The notes beneath the pieces are model-generated. The model did no database searches, had not been told where the DNA came from, and saw nothing but the letters and a program-made list of their open reading frames with translations. The position numbers and the translations under genes are program-made. Below, piece after piece: positions 60,921 through 64,000 of a DNA stretch of 64,000 nucleotides. The DNA comes from Epichloe hybrida (Eukaryota > Ascomycota > Sordariomycetes > Hypocreales > Clavicipitaceae): assembly GCA_019022495.1 (NCBI GenBank), contig JAFEKR010000049.1:1-64000 (forward strand). Reading direction: 5' to 3'. Numbering within the stretch: the first letter of the stretch is position 1; each line of letters begins with the position of its first letter.

Positions 60921-62470
60921 TACGCTAGCTAGCTAACTATATAGCTGTTCCTAGTACTCCATCCGCTTAGTTAAGAGGGAAAACCCTTTGCTAGGAAGAA
61001 AAACCCCCTTATGTCTGTTAATAAGCTAGCGCTAACCCTCTTCTAGGTCTACACTGCATTAGGTGTAATTAATCGTAGGTGTTTAGTGCTAGCTTACGCT
61101 AGCCTTATCCTAAAGAAAATAAAAATAAAAAGGAAAGGAAAAAGTATAGTAGTAGTCCTAACTAGCTCCCTTTAGTACTAGTCTAGTCCTACTCTGTCCT
61201 AGCTCTATGTCTCCTACTTTGCCCTAGGGCATAATGAATTTAGATTTATAATAATAATTCACTTTTTATTTGCTTTACTTCTAACTCTTCTAGTACCTCA
61301 CTTTTTAGCTAAATCTAACCTAGTACTAGTCCGGATATCTTACAAAGTCTAAGCATATAGTTTCGTTTAATTATAGTAAGGGGTAGGTAATTTAGGCCTA
61401 GTGACTAGGCGGTTTCACTCCTAGATTAGTTACGCGCTATTTATGCATTTACTTATCTTATGCTTTGTTTTCTAGCTAATATTATAGTTAGTCCCCCCCC
61501 CCCCTCTCTTAAGTATAAAAGAGAGCTCCTTTTCCCTTAAGGTTTTAACCTTTTTTCTCTTCTTATAATAAATTTCCTATAGGTTCTTTTCCTTCCTATC
61601 CCTTTTAGGAGCTATTTAAGGCTTCTCTAGTCTAGTGCTAGTTTAAATACTAATGTTTTACATAGAAAAACGCGCTATAATATTACTAAGCTCTATAAGT
61701 ACCCTGTTTTTAGTGTTATTCTAGCTCTAATTTGCCTAGGATCTTATAACCTTAAATAAGTATCTAAGAAAGTCCTTAACCTAGAAGTAATTAGATTAGG
61801 TAGAGGCAAAAGGCCTAGAAGTAAGTCCCCTTTGCCTTTATTTCGCCCTGTTTCTAGGTCTAACCTAGGGTAGCTAGGTAAGCCACAAGAGATCTAGTAT
61901 ATATCCTGCGAGACATAATCCATTGAAAATAAGGGTTATTAGTGCTATAATATTATTAGTAAGTTAGTTTGCCTCTAGTCTAAGGGCAGGGCTAATCTAT
62001 ATATAAAGGGGTAATGTCTATGTCAGGAGCGCAGAGGTCAAAGATAGGATGTTCATCGAAGCAGGTCTTCGGAGAACCTTCGGGCTATGCGAATAACAAA
62101 GAGGCTAGCTAGCTATAAGATAGCCACGTGCTTATGGAGCAGGGTACTTATTAAAGACCACGTATATTATTAGTGCTAGGTTAGAGATTAAAACCTTCAC
62201 GCACCTACCCTTAGCTAGTATTTATCTAGTAGTGACTATAATAGTCTTAGCTATTACTTTGTTCTTAACCTTTTAGTGTAAGCTATAATAAATTAATCTC
62301 TCTTAACCTTTTTAAGGATATAAACTATTAGCTAGATTATTATATAGCTAATACTCTAAAGATTTACTAGAAACACGCTAGTACCTTATAATACTAAAGC
62401 TATAGATAATTAGCAAGATAGGGAACCCCTATAATCTAGAACTATAGATAATAGGGTGTAATAAACATTA
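60921..62470 (+). mobile_element. LTR/leader region of a second Ty3/gypsy element
   Basis: Follows the break in the copia relic and precedes a gypsy gag. It is less RIP-mutated than its surroundings. It contains a run of 12 or more C (61493-61504), a TATA box, then T/C-rich sequence with CTTCTTATAATAAATTTCC. This looks like an LTR promoter and poly(A) region. LTR limits are not proven because the partner LTR would be beyond the window. 62030-62115 is GC-rich with CTTCGGAGAACCTTCGGG. Confidence 0.5.
61513..61521 (+). promoter_or_regulatory. TATA box in the gypsy LTR region
   Basis: GTATAAAAG about 10 bp after the poly-C/CTCTCTT tract, about 1 kb before the gag frame. Consistent with an LTR promoter. 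Confidence 0.5.
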
Positions 62471-64000
62471 CTTAATCCTAATTTAGGTAAAGGTATAAAT
62501 AATATAACTAAAGAAAAAAGGGCATTATAGCAACGCTATAAGGTTATATAATCTAAGCTACGTTACCTTTAGAGGAGATAAGAGGTCTTATAGATAGAGG
62601 CGCAAATTAAAGAGCTTAAGGCAAATCTAGGATTAGCTAGACCTTAAACTAGACCTATAATTACCCCTTAATCTAGACCTATAATTACCCCTTAAACATT
62701 AGCTACAATTTCACCTATGGTTTATAGTAACATAGTAGTAATTACATAGTAAGGTAGTCTTATTAAAACGTAAATAAAAATGCCTATATATAAAGGGGAA
62801 ATGTATAAAAGCCTATAGAATTTCTTAGCAAACTTAGACATACTATTTAAATTAAACTACTATACCTTTAAGGATAATATAACTAAGGTAGCGTATATAA
62901 GCAGTTACCTAGCTAGTGATGTGAAGTAATAGTGGATATATTATATAGCTATGGATAGGCATGTAGATTATTTGTTAATCACTTAGGCAGATTTCCTAGA
63001 ATAGTTAAAAACTAGAATAATAGATATAGGTATAAGATACTTAGAAGCAATAAGGTTACTACTAAATCTTAGGTAAAAGAATAGCTAATTATTTTAATCC
63101 TTTATATAAGCCTAGGATAAGGTAAAAGCTAAGTTACCTAAAGAAATCCCTATATATCTAAGAATTATAATCTTTCTAAATAGCTTAAATAATACTATAA
63201 GGAAGTAGATAATTAGTTAAGAGATCCTAATAACCTAGAGCTAACTATAAGGCTAGGGTAAGAAAGCAGAGGTTATAATAGGTTTAGGCTAAAATAATAA
63301 AAAAGGTTAGGACTCTAAAAGAAAGAGGTAACGCTCTTATTCTATATTACTTATAAATAAGGCATAGTAATAAAGCAAAGACTAAGGGAAAAGATTATCC
63401 TTAGTGTGCTATAAATATAAAAAGCCTAGGCACGCTATACTAACTTATTAGGCACTGGATTATTTTACCTATAAAAGTACTAAATATATAACTAAGAAAT
63501 ATAGGGAAAGTAATAATAAAGCTATATCTCCTAATATAATACTAGTTTAATTAGCATAGACCTAGGAATATAATCTTACTATAGAATACCCTATAGATAA
63601 TAGAATAAGAATACAGGTATCTTTATAATAAGATAACTAGTAGTTAGCTATATAAGCGCTATTTAATATAGGCGCATAGTCTTTAATAATTCATTTAAAA
63701 TTAGTGTTAAAAAAGGATTAGGAGAATGTAATCTAATTAGATAGGATATTAAAGAGTGTAAGCAAAAAAGTAATTTTATATTAAGAAATTCTAAAAAAAT
63801 TAGTTAAGATAAAAGATAGTATAGGATTTATAAAGGTTTACTAAGTTAGCTACTTTATTACTAATATAGGTAAAGGGATAATTCTAGGTATAGACTAGAT
63901 TAAAGAGTATTTACCTATAATTATATGTTAGGAGCATAAATACTAGAGATATCTAGTAATAATAAAACATCTCTCCTTTACTTATAGTAAGTAGTAAGTA
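62470..64000 (+). mobile_element. Ty3/gypsy gag and protease relic, cut by window end
   Basis: Plus-strand frame with TAG/TAA damage. Gag capsid about 62770-63260: KMPIYKGEMYKSL, FLANLDILFKLNYYTF, ITKVAYISSYLASDVK, YLLIT.ADFLE, then LNSLNNTIRK. Zinc-knuckle region near 63405-63435 (CYKYKKPRHA, second Cys to Tyr). Protease about 63650-63900: ALFNIGA for LVDTGA, then GIILGID.IKEYLPIIICW, the typical end of gypsy protease. Reverse transcriptase should lie beyond 64000. Opposite in orientation to the gypsy relic at 18490-24900. Confidence 0.88.

Overview
The window is a chromosome end of a filamentous ascomycete (Pezizomycotina). Position 1 lies inside a CCCTAA/TTAGGG telomere. Most of the next 43 kb, and everything after about 54 kb, is AT-rich and TpA-rich, with transposon reading frames broken almost only by TAG/TAA. 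That is the mark of repeat-induced point mutation (RIP, CpA to TpA). Genes in the island between have short fungal introns (45-92 nt, GT..AG, CTAAC-like branch sites). I cannot name the species.

Layout. 1-1455: telomere and a 687-bp tandem duplication that carries a telomere tract inside it. 1456-17400: subtelomere with a recurrent CCGCGG palindrome, two diverged copies of a RIP-destroyed coding region, and several satellite arrays. 17400-38560: stacked transposon relics: a Tc1/mariner fragment, a Ty3/gypsy element on the minus strand, a hAT-type non-autonomous family interrupted by a tRNA-derived insert, and a nearly complete Ty1/copia element on the plus strand. 39235-43121: a DNA transposon with perfect 34-bp terminal inverted repeats, inserted in the last codons of a gene.

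43.1-53.9 kb is a gene island of normal composition. From left to right it holds: a RIP-damaged gene with a PD-(D/E)XK-like motif (minus); a divergent gene of unknown function, probably frameshifted (plus); minus-strand remnants; a short gene of a fungal F-box-like family (minus); a second PD-(D/E)XK-like gene (minus); an SRPK-like protein kinase (minus); a WD40 protein, possibly decayed (minus); and a secreted guanyl-preferring ribonuclease with a full catalytic set (minus). The ribonuclease and the kinase look intact. The others are short, damaged or unresolved, as expected of accessory subtelomeric genes.

53.95-64 kb returns to RIP-degraded DNA: an unidentified plus-strand coding relic, an inverted and truncated second copia copy split by an intact hAT-type element with an 8-bp target duplication, and the 5' part of another Ty3/gypsy element (promoter, gag, start of protease) that runs off the window. 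Nested insertions with matching target duplications allow a relative order of events: copia before hAT on both sides, and the PD-(D/E)XK-like gene before the 34-bp-TIR transposon.
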